From CAYWHE01 sp964458125 (GTDB lineage: Bacteria; Bacteroidota; Bacteroidia; AKYH767-A; OLB10): DNA of 12,457 nucleotides. Location of the stretch: NCBI GenBank assembly GCA_964458125.1, contig CAYWHE010000118.1, positions 1-12,457 on the forward strand, in the 5' to 3' direction. Both the position numbers and the translations under genes were made by a program. The notes under the pieces were generated by a model, which was given only the letters and a program-made list of their open reading frames with translations, searched no databases and was not told the DNA's origin. How positions within the stretch are numbered: the first letter of the stretch is position 1; every line of letters begins with the position of its first letter. Below, in pieces: positions 1-7,180 of the stretch.

Positions 1-60
1 GAATCGAACTGCCATCAAAAGTTTAGGAAACTTCTATTCTATCCGTTGAACTACGAGACC
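1..60 (-). tRNA. tRNA-Arg (anticodon CCT), 3' end cut off by the window
   Basis: Read on the minus strand from 60 down to 1, the sequence folds as a tRNA. It has a 7-base acceptor 5' arm (GGTCTCG), a D-arm with GTTC pairing to GAAT, and an anticodon stem GAAGT/ACTTT around loop TTCCTAA, which puts CCT at positions 34-36. A 4-base variable loop follows, then T-stem GGCAG and T-loop TTCGATT. The 3' T-stem half, acceptor 3' arm and any CCA lie outside the window. It decodes AGG arginine codons. The canonical T33, the purine at position 37 and the TTCGA T-loop support a functional tRNA; identity beyond the visible arms cannot be checked. Confidence 0.93.
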
Positions 61-152
61 AAAATTGATTTAATTTTTTATTAATATATAAGAACGAAAC
101 CATCCTTGAGAGAGAAAAATCAATTTGCACTCCGGGCTCAAAAAACGGGATG

Positions 153-182
153 CAAAAATAGGAATTATTCCCTTGCCGTCAA
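153..182 (-). promoter_or_regulatory. Bacteroidota-type promoter for the tRNA-Arg
   Basis: On the minus strand there is TTG (182-180), a 19-base spacer, then TATTTTTG (160-153). This is an exact match to the Bacteroidota sigma-A consensus TTG-N19-TAnnTTTG. Transcription would start near 147, leaving a leader of about 87 bases before the tRNA 5' end at 60. The TTG directly abuts the stop codon of the peptidase gene (183-185). A small hairpin (GGAA/TTCC, 162-172) lies inside the spacer and is followed by a T-run on the same strand, so the peptidase message may also end here. Confidence 0.65.
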
Positions 183-2057
183 CTATTCACCAGCTGGCCA
201 GGTATTGTTTTTTTCGTTGACATCCGGTACATAAATATTCAGGAGGCTTACCTTCATGACCTCTTTACCGGAAGGAACGCTGATGGTAACCTCCCGATTT
301 CCGCCTGACCAGACAAAAGCGGTTTTATGTATTTGCTCCCTGGTGCCATCCTTATAAAATACGGTAATATAAAGGGGAGCAGGTTTGGATCCCAGGGAAC
401 GAATTTGAATATCATGACCCAAAACGCTTTTATTCACGGATACAATTTCCAGGTCCAGTGTCCCGATATCATAAAACCAGGCTTTCCAGTACCAGTCCAG
501 GTTTATGCCCGATCCCCTGTTGATGGCGTAGAAAAAATCCCAGGGCTGGGGGTGTTTACCGTTCCATTCCTTCATATAATGATGCAGGGCCTTTCGGAAC
601 AGGGAATCCCCCAGCATATCCTTTAAATACAGGTAAATAAAAGCGGGTTTGGCATAAGCATTCACAAAATAGCTGTCTTCCATTTCATACGAAGGGAAGA
701 TCAGGGGAATGTCTTCCTCCCTGCCCAGGGCATACCGTGTTCTTTCGATGCCATATTCATCTGTGAGTGTGGAGTCGATTATCGGACTGATATACCATTC
801 GCCGATGGTGGCCCAGCCTTCATCCATCCAGGCATAGCGGGTCTGGTTGGTACCCATAAAAAAAGGAAAAAAAGTATGAAATACCTCATGGTCGGTAAGT
901 TCAATGGTTTCAGCCCGGTCGGGAAGGGGGTTGTCATTCACCATCATTGGAAATTCCATCTGGTCGGCCCCTTCAAAGATGGTCATGTGCGGGTAAGGAT
1001 AAGGCCAACCCGGAAAATCGAAGGACATTACCTCCATGGTTTTGCGGGTAAAATCATTCACTTCATAAAAATCACGCTGGTTTTTGCCGAAAACCGTATT
1101 CACCAGCACCCTCCTGGGTGTTATCGTGTCAACCGTAAGACCGCAGGCTTGCCAGGTATAGTGGTTGCTGACTGCAATGGCGAAATCAGGCACATTCGAG
1201 GCCTTAAATCTAAAGGTGTTCCACTTTTTTGCTGCCGTCACCTGCTTTTTGTCGGCTTCGAGGCTGTCAATGATCAGTGTGATTTCATCCCGGGTGAGGG
1301 CTTTTTCCCATTTCTCTGCAATGGAAGGCCGGAAAACTTCTGCGGCATTCTGCAACTCTCCGGTCGCCCAGACCACATAATTTTTAGGCACGGTCACGGC
1401 TGCCGTTACGTTTCCGAATTCAAAATAGGGCTCGTTGCGCCCGGCATACTGGCTTTGATCCCAGCCATTCACATCATCGTAAACAGCGATCCTCGGATAA
1501 CAATAGGCCAGGAAATAAGCGCCTTCATTCACCTGCCCCATCCGGTTATGAGATCCTTTGTTCAGCGTAAAATGCCAGGCAATTTGAATGGTAAAAACTT
1601 GTCCGGGTCTGATGTGTACCCCCCGTATGATCATCAGGGTCTGGTCGTAAAAAACCTGACCCGATGAGCCGGAAACATCCAGTGACCTGCTGTCGCAAAT
1701 CAAACGGTCGATGATCATGCCCGTTGATTCATCTTCCACTTCCACCGGTCTGTCGCGCATGACTCCCTTCTTATAATAATTCGGGTACAACCGGAATACC
1801 AGTTTTTTTAGTGTGTCGGGGCTGTTATTATAATAGGTGATTTCAGCCGACCCTTCCACCTTGCGGTTTTTCGGATGAAATTTTATCCGGAGAGCATAAT
1901 CTGTGAAATTCTGCCAGTAATTTTTACCGGGAGTGCCTTCCCTGTTGCGGGTTCCTTTATCTATAGCCCGTTGAAAATCACGGGGGATATAAAGATCCTG
2001 TGCATCACCCCTAAAGGCCAGGAAAACTAACAGGATCAAAAAGGAAATTTTTTGCAT
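183..2057 (-). CDS. Secreted M1-family (gluzincin) zinc metallopeptidase
   Basis: A 624-residue protein, probably an exported aminopeptidase-like zinc enzyme of the periplasm or cell surface. The start at 2057 gives a clean signal peptide (MQKISFLILLVFLAFRGDAQ); an upstream in-frame Met at 2120 would add 21 residues ahead of it and is less likely. The zinc site is HEVFH (about residues 390-394), followed after exactly 18 residues by the third ligand Glu413 in WMDEGWA, the HExxH-x18-E pattern of M1 peptidases. Before it lies GADQMEFP (about 363-370), the counterpart of the substrate-binding GAMEN motif. The N-terminal half looks like the usual beta-rich M1 domain and the rest is catalytic and helical. 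Similar proteins in Bacteroidota are annotated only as M1 family peptidases, so the substrate is unknown. It is divergent from the next gene and shows no link to the lipid locus. Confidence 0.92.
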   Translation of the reverse strand: MQKISFLILLVFLAFRGDAQDLYIPRDFQRAIDKGTRNREGTPGKNYWQNFTDYALRIKFHPKNRKVEGSAEITYYNNSPDTLKKLVFRLYPNYYKKGVMRDRPVEVEDESTGMIIDRLICDSRSLDVSGSSGQVFYDQTLMIIRGVHIRPGQVFTIQIAWHFTLNKGSHNRMGQVNEGAYFLAYCYPRIAVYDDVNGWDQSQYAGRNEPYFEFGNVTAAVTVPKNYVVWATGELQNAAEVFRPSIAEKWEKALTRDEITLIIDSLEADKKQVTAAKKWNTFRFKASNVPDFAIAVSNHYTWQACGLTVDTITPRRVLVNTVFGKNQRDFYEVNDFTRKTMEVMSFDFPGWPYPYPHMTIFEGADQMEFPMMVNDNPLPDRAETIELTDHEVFHTFFPFFMGTNQTRYAWMDEGWATIGEWYISPIIDSTLTDEYGIERTRYALGREEDIPLIFPSYEMEDSYFVNAYAKPAFIYLYLKDMLGDSLFRKALHHYMKEWNGKHPQPWDFFYAINRGSGINLDWYWKAWFYDIGTLDLEIVSVNKSVLGHDIQIRSLGSKPAPLYITVFYKDGTREQIHKTAFVWSGGNREVTISVPSGKEVMKVSLLNIYVPDVNEKNNTWPAGE

Positions 2058-2066
2058 GAATGTGGA

Positions 2067-2074
2067 CAAATATA
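2067..2074 (-). promoter_or_regulatory. TAnnTTTG -7 element upstream of the M1 peptidase
   Basis: The minus strand reads TATATTTG, ending 10 bases before the chosen start at 2057. At 19 bases upstream the -33 position reads TTC instead of TTG (2096-2094). If used, the transcript would have almost no leader. It also supports the start at 2057 over 2120, because the longer reading frame would begin upstream of this promoter. Confidence 0.45.
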
Positions 2075-2126
2075 AAAAATGACGGGTAACGATGAAAACC
2101 AAAAACAACAGTCCGTTCAAACTTTC

Positions 2127-2152
2127 TCCTGACCTGTCAGGATGCTTTTTTT
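2127..2152. other. Inverted repeat followed by a T-tract in a divergent gap
   Basis: Seven-base arms TCCTGAC (2127-2133) and GTCAGGA (2136-2142) are separated by two bases, followed by ATGC and seven T on the plus strand. By shape it is a plus-strand intrinsic terminator, yet no plus-strand gene lies upstream of it in the window. It sits between the divergent M1 and DUF922 genes, so it could instead be an operator or a leader terminator for the DUF922 gene. Its function is unresolved. Confidence 0.35.
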
Positions 2153-2214
2153 AATAATTTGACGTACCTGTTATCATTACTTTCCCGTTTCTTGCATGAA
2201 TTTCCGGTAAAAAT

Positions 2215-2787
2215 ATGATTTCCTTCCTGATCCACTCTCTGATTCTCCTCCTGGCAGGCCATCCGGCTGATTTTCCTGAACGTGGTTCCGGGCAACCTGT
2301 TTACTGGTCGGAAGACCGGCCGCTGACATGGGAAGATTTCAGGGGAAGGACACCGGGGAACAGCAGGGAAGCCGCCGCTGCCTTTTCCGGTATACGTTTC
2401 GGATTCCAGAGCAACGGGGAAACGATCAGGTTCCAGGTGATTGCAGTTTTTGAGCCGGAAAAATCCTGGGCCAGGAAAGGGTTGGTCAATCAGACCCTGC
2501 TGGTGCATGAGCAAAAGCATTTCGATATCACCGAATGGCATGCCCGGAAATTTAGAATGGAACTGAAACAACTTTCTTTGACAAACAAGGACCCTGGGCC
2601 TCAGGCCGGGCTCCTGTTTAAAAAGTTAAGCAGGGCCTGCAACGAAACCCAGGACCGCTACGACAGGGAAACGGATCATTCCCGGAATCAGGCCCGGCAA
2701 ATGGAATGGAATGAACGCATTTCCAAGGAGTTGATTCAGCTTCAATCCGAAACGGATACGCTATTGGTTTTTAAAAGTACTCATTAG
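2215..2787 (+). CDS. Secreted DUF922 protein, putative Zn-dependent protease
   Basis: A 190-residue protein starting with a hydrophobic signal segment (residues 2-15). It carries the family signature WSEDRPLTWEDFRG (31-44) and the zinc-type motif HEQKHFDITE with His98, Glu99 and His102. The C-terminal helix-rich tail has the ACNETQDRYDRETDHS stretch typical of DUF922 proteins. HExxH suggests metalloprotease activity, and Glu107 in DITE is a possible third ligand. Activity in this family is, as far as I know, assigned from the motif. It is on the same strand as darA, 67 bases upstream, but darA has its own promoter-like site. No clear TAnnTTTG element precedes this gene; ATAATTTG-like sequence near 2154-2161 is off by one. 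Confidence 0.85.
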   Translation: MISFLIHSLILLLAGHPADFPERGSGQPVYWSEDRPLTWEDFRGRTPGNSREAAAAFSGIRFGFQSNGETIRFQVIAVFEPEKSWARKGLVNQTLLVHEQKHFDITEWHARKFRMELKQLSLTNKDPGPQAGLLFKKLSRACNETQDRYDRETDHSRNQARQMEWNERISKELIQLQSETDTLLVFKSTH

Positions 2788-2817
2788 ATGGGCCGGGCAG
2801 GCATCCGGATCCGCCTT

Positions 2818-2847
2818 TTGTCTTCTCTCAAAATTTCCGGACTTTTG
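2818..2847 (+). promoter_or_regulatory. Bacteroidota-type promoter for darA-darB
   Basis: TTG (2818-2820), a 19-base spacer, then GACTTTTG (2840-2847), one mismatch from TAnnTTTG. The element ends only 7 bases before the darA ATG at 2855, so transcription would start at or next to the start codon. No Shine-Dalgarno sequence is visible; GCAGGCGG just before ATG is the only purine-rich stretch. Confidence 0.5.
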
Positions 2848-2854
2848 CAGGCGG

Positions 2855-3754
2855 ATGAGTAAAAAAGTTCTGGTCATTTATTATTCCCAATCCGGCCAGT
2901 TGGGTGAGATTCTGGATCAGTTTACCGGGCCTTTATCCGGGGCCGGTCACCAGGTTGAAAAGGTCCGCGTATATCCGGCGACACCCTATCCTTTTCCATG
3001 GACCGGCAAAAGTTTTTTTTCTGTGATGCCCGATTGTGTACTGGAAGTGGCCGCTCCCCTGCAGCCCTTTGTGATAAAGGAGACACGGTACGATTTGATT
3101 GTAGTCGGTTACCAGGCCTGGTTCCTGTCACCCAGCATACCGTCCAATTCTTTTTTGCAGGATGAAAAAATAAAATCCGTATTCAACAACACCCCGGTCA
3201 TCACTGTCACCGGTGCCCGCAACATGTGGATCAGCGCCATGGAAGTCGTAAAAAAGCGGCTCCGTGAATCCGGCGCCAGGCTGGTGGGAAATATTGCCCT
3301 CACCGACAGGCACCACAACTTAATCAGTTTCATCACCATTTTTCAATGGATGTTTAAAGGGCGGAAGGAGCGTTACCTGGGCATCTTCCCAAAACCCGGT
3401 GTGGCCGATGAAGACATCGCGCGTTGCAACTGGTTCGGAGAAACGGTACTGGAGCATCTTCTATCGGGAAAATGGGAAGGCCTGCAGGAGGAGTTGGTCA
3501 GGCAGAAGGCCATCGCCGTAAAATACCGCTTAATGTTTATTGAATCCAAGGCCAAGCGAATCTTCCGTATATGGGCTTCTATCATTGCCAAAAGGAGGAA
3601 CAAAGCGGCCTGGCTTGTTGTCTTTAAATATTATCTTATACTTGCACTCTTTCTTGCAGCACCTGTTATCTTAACCATTGATGCCATCTTCTTCAAACCA
3701 TTTTTGTCTTCGCGGATAAAAAAACAAATGAAGTATTATTCTGGAATTGATTAA
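2855..3754 (+). CDS. darA: DarA-type dialkylresorcinol aromatase (flavodoxin fold)
   Basis: A 299-residue protein. The N-terminus VLVIYYSQSGQL is the first beta strand and FMN-phosphate loop of the flavodoxin fold (loop about residues 11-16). Further flavodoxin-like strands follow (LIVVGYQAWFLSPS and PVITVTGARNMW). In the family DarA oxidises the cyclohexanedione made by DarB to a 2,5-dialkylresorcinol; older databases call it dialkylresorcinol condensing enzyme. Assignment rests on the fold plus the neighbouring darB 15 bases downstream. The C-terminus has a strongly hydrophobic stretch (about 253-275) followed by a basic tail (SRIKKQMK), which suggests membrane attachment, sensible for a lipid substrate. 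Translation probably starts at 2855, the first ATG after the promoter-like site. Function is inferred from family and context, not from visible catalytic residues. Confidence 0.8.
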   Translation: MSKKVLVIYYSQSGQLGEILDQFTGPLSGAGHQVEKVRVYPATPYPFPWTGKSFFSVMPDCVLEVAAPLQPFVIKETRYDLIVVGYQAWFLSPSIPSNSFLQDEKIKSVFNNTPVITVTGARNMWISAMEVVKKRLRESGARLVGNIALTDRHHNLISFITIFQWMFKGRKERYLGIFPKPGVADEDIARCNWFGETVLEHLLSGKWEGLQEELVRQKAIAVKYRLMFIESKAKRIFRIWASIIAKRRNKAAWLVVFKYYLILALFLAAPVILTIDAIFFKPFLSSRIKKQMKYYSGID

Positions 3755-3769
3755 TCACCCCCCCAAACA

Positions 3770-4918
3770 ATGTCGTTTAACCCGGTTTACATCAACAATA
3801 CATCCTCCTATTTTCCCAATGCACCCGTTTCAAATGATGAAATGGAACAGTACCTTGGTTATATTAATGACAAGCCGTCCAAGTCGAAACGAATTGTATT
3901 AAGGAACAACGGAATTAAAAACCGGTTCTATGCCTTAACAAAGGAAGGGAAGTCAACCCATACCAATGCCGCCATGACTGCCGAGGCGGTAAAAGCTGTA
4001 ATGGGCGGTGATCCGGAAAAACTTAAAAACATCGGACTGCTTTCCTGCGGAACCTCCTCGCCTGATCAGCTGATGCCGGCGCATGGGGTGATGGTTCATG
4101 GTTTATTGCCCCAGTGCAGTTCCATGGAAGTGGTTTCACCGGCAGGCGTATGCTGTGCAGGGATGCATGCCCTGAAATATGCCTATATGTCCATTAAAAC
4201 GGGAGAGGTCCAGACGGCAGTGGCAACCGGTTCAGAAAGGTTTTCATCGCTGCTGGTTTCATCAGCCTTTGAGGACGAAGCGAAAAAACTAATCGAACTG
4301 GAAGAAAATCCTTATATCAGTTTTGATAAGGAGTTTTTACGGTGGATGTTATCCGACGGTGCCTCAGCCTTTCTGATGTCCACCAGGAAAAATGAATCCG
4401 GGCCCAGTTTGCGGGTGGAATGGCTGGATGGCGTTTCCTATGCCAACACATTGGAAGCCTGCATGTACAGCGGGAGTGAAAAACTACCTGACGGTTCCCT
4501 GAAAAGTTATATGGAGTACACGCACGAGGAACTCCTGAATAAATCCATACTCAGCATCAAACAGGATGTGAAACTCCTGAGCGAACACATTGTTCCCCTT
4601 GGCGGGAAGGGCTTGAAAGCGGCCCTGGACAGGCATGGGGTAAAGTCCACGGAGATTGATTATTTCCTGCCCCACATGTCAAGCGAGTTTTTCAAAGATA
4701 AAATCTTTGTTCGGCTTATTGAAAACGGTACCGGTATTTCCTACGATAAATGGTTTGTAAACCTCTATAACGTTGGTAATGTGGGTGCGGCCTCGGTTTA
4801 TTTTATGGTAGATGAATTATTCCACAGCGGGAAATTGAAGACCGGGGATAAAATCCTGTTGCTTGTGCCTGAAAGCGCCAGGTTTTCTTATATGTACGGC
4901 CTGCTGACGGTGTGCTGA
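3770..4918 (+). CDS. darB: DarB-type ketosynthase (KAS III-like)
   Basis: A 382-residue thiolase-fold enzyme with the KAS III triad: Cys129 in GVCCAGMHAL, His302 in LPHMSS and Asn337 in NVGNVGAAS. Length and the N-terminal PVYINNTSSYFPN / NGIKNRFYA sequence fit the DarB family rather than housekeeping FabH (about 320 residues). Known DarB enzymes join two beta-ketoacyl thioesters by a C-C bond and ring closure to a 1,3-cyclohexanedione, which DarA then aromatises. In flexirubin producers this supplies the dialkylresorcinol alcohol that is esterified to the aryl polyene acid. The gene follows darA by 15 bases containing a run of seven C and no Shine-Dalgarno sequence, so the two are one transcription unit. 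The extra Cys128 beside the nucleophile is notable. Confidence 0.88.
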   Translation: MSFNPVYINNTSSYFPNAPVSNDEMEQYLGYINDKPSKSKRIVLRNNGIKNRFYALTKEGKSTHTNAAMTAEAVKAVMGGDPEKLKNIGLLSCGTSSPDQLMPAHGVMVHGLLPQCSSMEVVSPAGVCCAGMHALKYAYMSIKTGEVQTAVATGSERFSSLLVSSAFEDEAKKLIELEENPYISFDKEFLRWMLSDGASAFLMSTRKNESGPSLRVEWLDGVSYANTLEACMYSGSEKLPDGSLKSYMEYTHEELLNKSILSIKQDVKLLSEHIVPLGGKGLKAALDRHGVKSTEIDYFLPHMSSEFFKDKIFVRLIENGTGISYDKWFVNLYNVGNVGAASVYFMVDELFHSGKLKTGDKILLLVPESARFSYMYGLLTVC

Positions 4919-4935
4919 AACGGCTGGTTTTTTTC

Positions 4936-4960
4936 GCCCGGAACAAGCCCCGTCCGGGCT
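4936..4960 (+). other. Competing hairpins between darB and the second unit
   Basis: GCCCGG (4936-4941) can pair with CCGGGC (4954-4959), 12-base loop. Alternatively AGCCC (4946-4950) pairs with GGGCT (4956-4960), 5-base loop. The two share the 3' arm and exclude each other. There is no following T-run (a T7 tract lies before the hairpin), so it is not a standard intrinsic terminator. It may stabilise the darB 3' end or be chance in GC-rich sequence. Confidence 0.25.
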
Positions 4961-4995
4961 GGATGCAAACCGGATGAAATTCATCCTATCCTTGT

Positions 4996-5003
4996 TATCT
5001 TTG
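4996..5003 (+). promoter_or_regulatory. TAnnTTTG -7 element opening the second unit
   Basis: TATCTTTG ends 17 bases before the ATG at 5021 and is an exact match to the Bacteroidota -7 consensus. At 19 bases upstream the -33 position reads ATG (4974-4976) rather than TTG. It implies that the genes from 5021 to 10978 can be transcribed apart from darA-darB. Confidence 0.6.
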
Positions 5004-5020
5004 CACCCGCTATCATCATC

Positions 5021-5425
5021 ATGAAAAAAGAGGAAATACCGCAGGATGCCGGGGCGCTTAACAAACTGACCCGCGAGGTATGTTATGCCGTAGACCATAC
5101 AGGTCATTATACCACGGAGCTGAGTACAGGCTGGGAAGTAAAAACTTCGGCATTGGATGTGGCCTGGGAGGATATTCATCACCGGATTGAAAACGCCAGG
5201 CAGAAAGTTTTGAAAAAGGAGGCCAGCCCCATCCTTTTTTTTATGGAATTCCGCCTGATGGATGTGGGCATAGTAGCTGCTTATACGGGTTTCTGGAAAT
5301 GGACAATCAGACGGCATCTTAACTCAACTATATTTGACAGGTTGCCTGAAAAAAAATTAAAACGGTATGCCGATGCATTCCATGTAACAGTCGAAGCGCT
5401 TAAATCGATGAAGGTTGATGAATAA
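5021..5425 (+). CDS. Unrecognised 134-residue protein with HTH-like C-terminus
   Basis: I do not recognise a named family. No signal peptide or membrane segment is seen, so it should be cytoplasmic. The N-terminal half contains CYAVDHTGHYTTELSTGWE (21-39) and a charged helix (about 50-67, HHRIENARQKVLKKE). The C-terminal part, about 80-130, has the spacing of a lambda-repressor/XRE-like helix-turn-helix: DVGIVAAYTGF, then KWTIRRHLN as a possible recognition helix, then LPEKKLKRYADAFHVTVEAL resembling the closing helices. This is a pattern reading, not an established match. It is the first gene of the second unit, and its end overlaps the BtrH-like gene by 8 bases. It could be a regulator of the locus or a small partner of the acyltransferase. 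Codon use and composition resemble its neighbours, so it looks like a real gene. Confidence 0.75.
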   Translation: MKKEEIPQDAGALNKLTREVCYAVDHTGHYTTELSTGWEVKTSALDVAWEDIHHRIENARQKVLKKEASPILFFMEFRLMDVGIVAAYTGFWKWTIRRHLNSTIFDRLPEKKLKRYADAFHVTVEALKSMKVDE

Positions 5426-6434
5426 CGAGTTCAGGCATCTGCAGGCCGCCCATTGTGAAAACGGGGTGACCACCAATCTGGTCAGAAGCGCAGGGGCAAT
5501 CCAGATGACCGAACCCCTGGCATTTGGAATCGGGTCCGGTTTGTTTTTCATTTACCTTCCTTTTCTTAAACTCAACAACGGTCCTGCCATTGCTTTCCGT
5601 ACGCAACCCGGGTTGATTTTTAAGCGTACCTGCAAATCGCTTCGTATTCCGGTAGTGAGAAAAAAATTCAGTTCACCGGCAGCGGCCGAAAGTTTTCTCG
5701 AGAAATGCCTGGAAGCCGGCCAGCCTGTTGGCTGCCAGGTAGGCGTTTTTTACCTCAGCTATTTTCCAAAGGAATACCGTTTTCATTTCAATGCCCATAA
5801 CCTGATTGTATACGGCAGGAAAGCGGACAATTACCTGATCAGCGATCCGGTGATGGAGGAAGTAACCACGCTGACACGTTATGAACTGAATCGTGTGCGC
5901 TTTGCCAAAGGTCCGTTAGCCCCCCGCGGACAATTGTATTATCCTGAAGCCAACGTTGCGGTTACCGATGAACAGATCCGGAAGGCCATCGTCACCGGAA
6001 TTAAAAGAAATGTCCGGGACATGATTCACATACCAGGACCCATCGCAGGCGTGAAAGGCATTCAGTATACGGGCAATAAAATTAAAAAATGGAGGGATAA
6101 ACTGGGAATTGAAAGGGCCGGGCTTTACCTGGCTCAGCTGGTGCGCATGCAGGAGGAAATCGGAACTGGCGGAGGCGGCTTCCGCTTTATTTACGGAGCT
6201 TTTTTACAGGAGGCTTATGGTTATATTCCTTCCGGGGAACTGCTTCGTGTTTCTGAAAGCATGACCGTGGCCGGAGATCTCTGGAGAAAGGCTGCCGTGC
6301 ATGCCGCCGGTATTTACAAAGGAAGATTGGGCAGCCAGGCCGATTTTGATGTCATGGGAGATTACCTGATTCAGATTTCAGCAATCGAAAAACAAGCGTT
6401 TACGGCGCTTTCCAGGTTAAAATGGCCATCCTGA
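5418..6434 (+). CDS. BtrH/DUF4872-type acyltransferase-like protein
   Basis: A 338-residue protein. The N-terminal half matches the BtrH_N cysteine-peptidase-like fold: Cys13 in HCENG, His127 in HFNAHNLIVYG and Asp143 in YLISDP form a plausible Cys-His-Asp triad. The C-terminal half carries the DUF4872 hallmark GTGGGGFR followed by FIYGAFLQEA (about 249-266). In butirosin biosynthesis BtrH moves an acyl group from an acyl carrier protein onto an amine of the sugar; here an ACP is encoded three genes downstream, so transfer from that ACP to an unknown acceptor is the natural inference. I chose ATG 5418 over the adjacent TTG 5415. It overlaps the previous gene by 8 bases and the next by 13, implying translational coupling. 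No signal peptide, so cytoplasmic. Confidence 0.83.
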   Translation: MNNEFRHLQAAHCENGVTTNLVRSAGAIQMTEPLAFGIGSGLFFIYLPFLKLNNGPAIAFRTQPGLIFKRTCKSLRIPVVRKKFSSPAAAESFLEKCLEAGQPVGCQVGVFYLSYFPKEYRFHFNAHNLIVYGRKADNYLISDPVMEEVTTLTRYELNRVRFAKGPLAPRGQLYYPEANVAVTDEQIRKAIVTGIKRNVRDMIHIPGPIAGVKGIQYTGNKIKKWRDKLGIERAGLYLAQLVRMQEEIGTGGGGFRFIYGAFLQEAYGYIPSGELLRVSESMTVAGDLWRKAAVHAAGIYKGRLGSQADFDVMGDYLIQISAIEKQAFTALSRLKWPS

Positions 6435-7180
6435 ACCAGGCCGCTGTCCGCGTTAAGGACCTGACGTTTTCCTATCCCGGCCAGTCCCAGCCATGCTTCC
6501 GTGAACTGAACCTGGAAGTGCAGGCCGGTGAACGCTTTGGTTTGTTCGGACCGAACGGGGCAGGTAAAACCACCCTGATGAATTGCATGACCGGCTTGCT
6601 GGCTTTCCGGCAAGGAAGCATTCATCTTTTTGGCCTTGAAGCAGGTCGCCGGAACAAAGAGGTGAATAAACTTTTTGGTTTTGTTCCACAGGATTTATCG
6701 TTTTACCAGGAATTAAGTCCTGTGGAGAACCTGGCGTTCTTTGGCGCCTGGTCTGGGATGAACAGACCGCAGATCAAAAACAAAACAACAGAACTGATGG
6801 AGGTGCTGGGCCTGACAGCAGTGCGGAACAAACCGGTGAAAAAATTTTCAGGAGGCATGAAAAGAAGGGTAAACCTCGCCATCGGGGTGATTCACGACCC
6901 CATGCTGTTATTTCTTGATGAACCAACGGTGGGTGTTGATGTGCATACCCGCCATGCCATTATTCAATACCTGAAGGAACTGAATGCTAAAGGCACCACG
7001 TTGATATACACCTCCCATCAGTTGGGTGAAGCGGAGGATCTTTGCGATAAAATCGCCCTGCTGGATGAAGGAAAAATACTGGTTCATGCGCCCATGAAGC
7101 AGTTGCTCGAAGGATACCGGGAAGAAGGGCTGGAAGGCCTGTTTCTTCGCTTAACCGGAAAAAAATTCAGAGATTCCTGA
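6422..7180 (+). CDS. ABC-2 exporter ATP-binding protein
   Basis: A 252-residue ATPase with all nucleotide-binding motifs: Walker A GPNGAGKT (43-50), Q-loop Gln90, signature FSGGMKRR (142-149), Walker B LLFLDEP (162-168), D-loop GVD and H-loop His199 in TSHQ. The signature and layout fit the DrrA/CcmA-type exporters that pair with ABC-2 membrane proteins. It overlaps the BtrH-like gene by 13 bases, and its stop shares one base with the permease start. It should energise export of the product of this locus, probably a lipid or pigment, from the cytoplasmic face of the inner membrane. The substrate is inferred only from context. Confidence 0.95.
   Translation: MAILNQAAVRVKDLTFSYPGQSQPCFRELNLEVQAGERFGLFGPNGAGKTTLMNCMTGLLAFRQGSIHLFGLEAGRRNKEVNKLFGFVPQDLSFYQELSPVENLAFFGAWSGMNRPQIKNKTTELMEVLGLTAVRNKPVKKFSGGMKRRVNLAIGVIHDPMLLFLDEPTVGVDVHTRHAIIQYLKELNAKGTTLIYTSHQLGEAEDLCDKIALLDEGKILVHAPMKQLLEGYREEGLEGLFLRLTGKKFRDS

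Noticed and set aside
876..1667. Plus-strand open frame of 263 codons antisense to the M1 peptidase
   Set aside because: It lies wholly inside the peptidase gene, whose zinc-binding motifs are clear. The antisense product has no recognisable domain and a Cys/His/Gly-rich random composition.
2058..2120. Longer N-terminus for the M1 peptidase (start at 2120)
   Set aside because: It would place 21 residues ahead of a good signal peptide and start upstream of the TATATTTG element.
2137..2571. Minus-strand open frame opposite the DUF922 gene
   Set aside because: The plus-strand gene has a signal peptide and family motifs; the antisense frame reads as low-quality Pro/Arg-rich sequence.
4919..4960. 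Intrinsic terminator after darB
   Set aside because: The hairpin lacks a following T-run; the T7 tract precedes it.
5415..5417. TTG start for the BtrH-like gene
   Set aside because: The next codon is ATG (5418), which gives the same protein without the extra residue.
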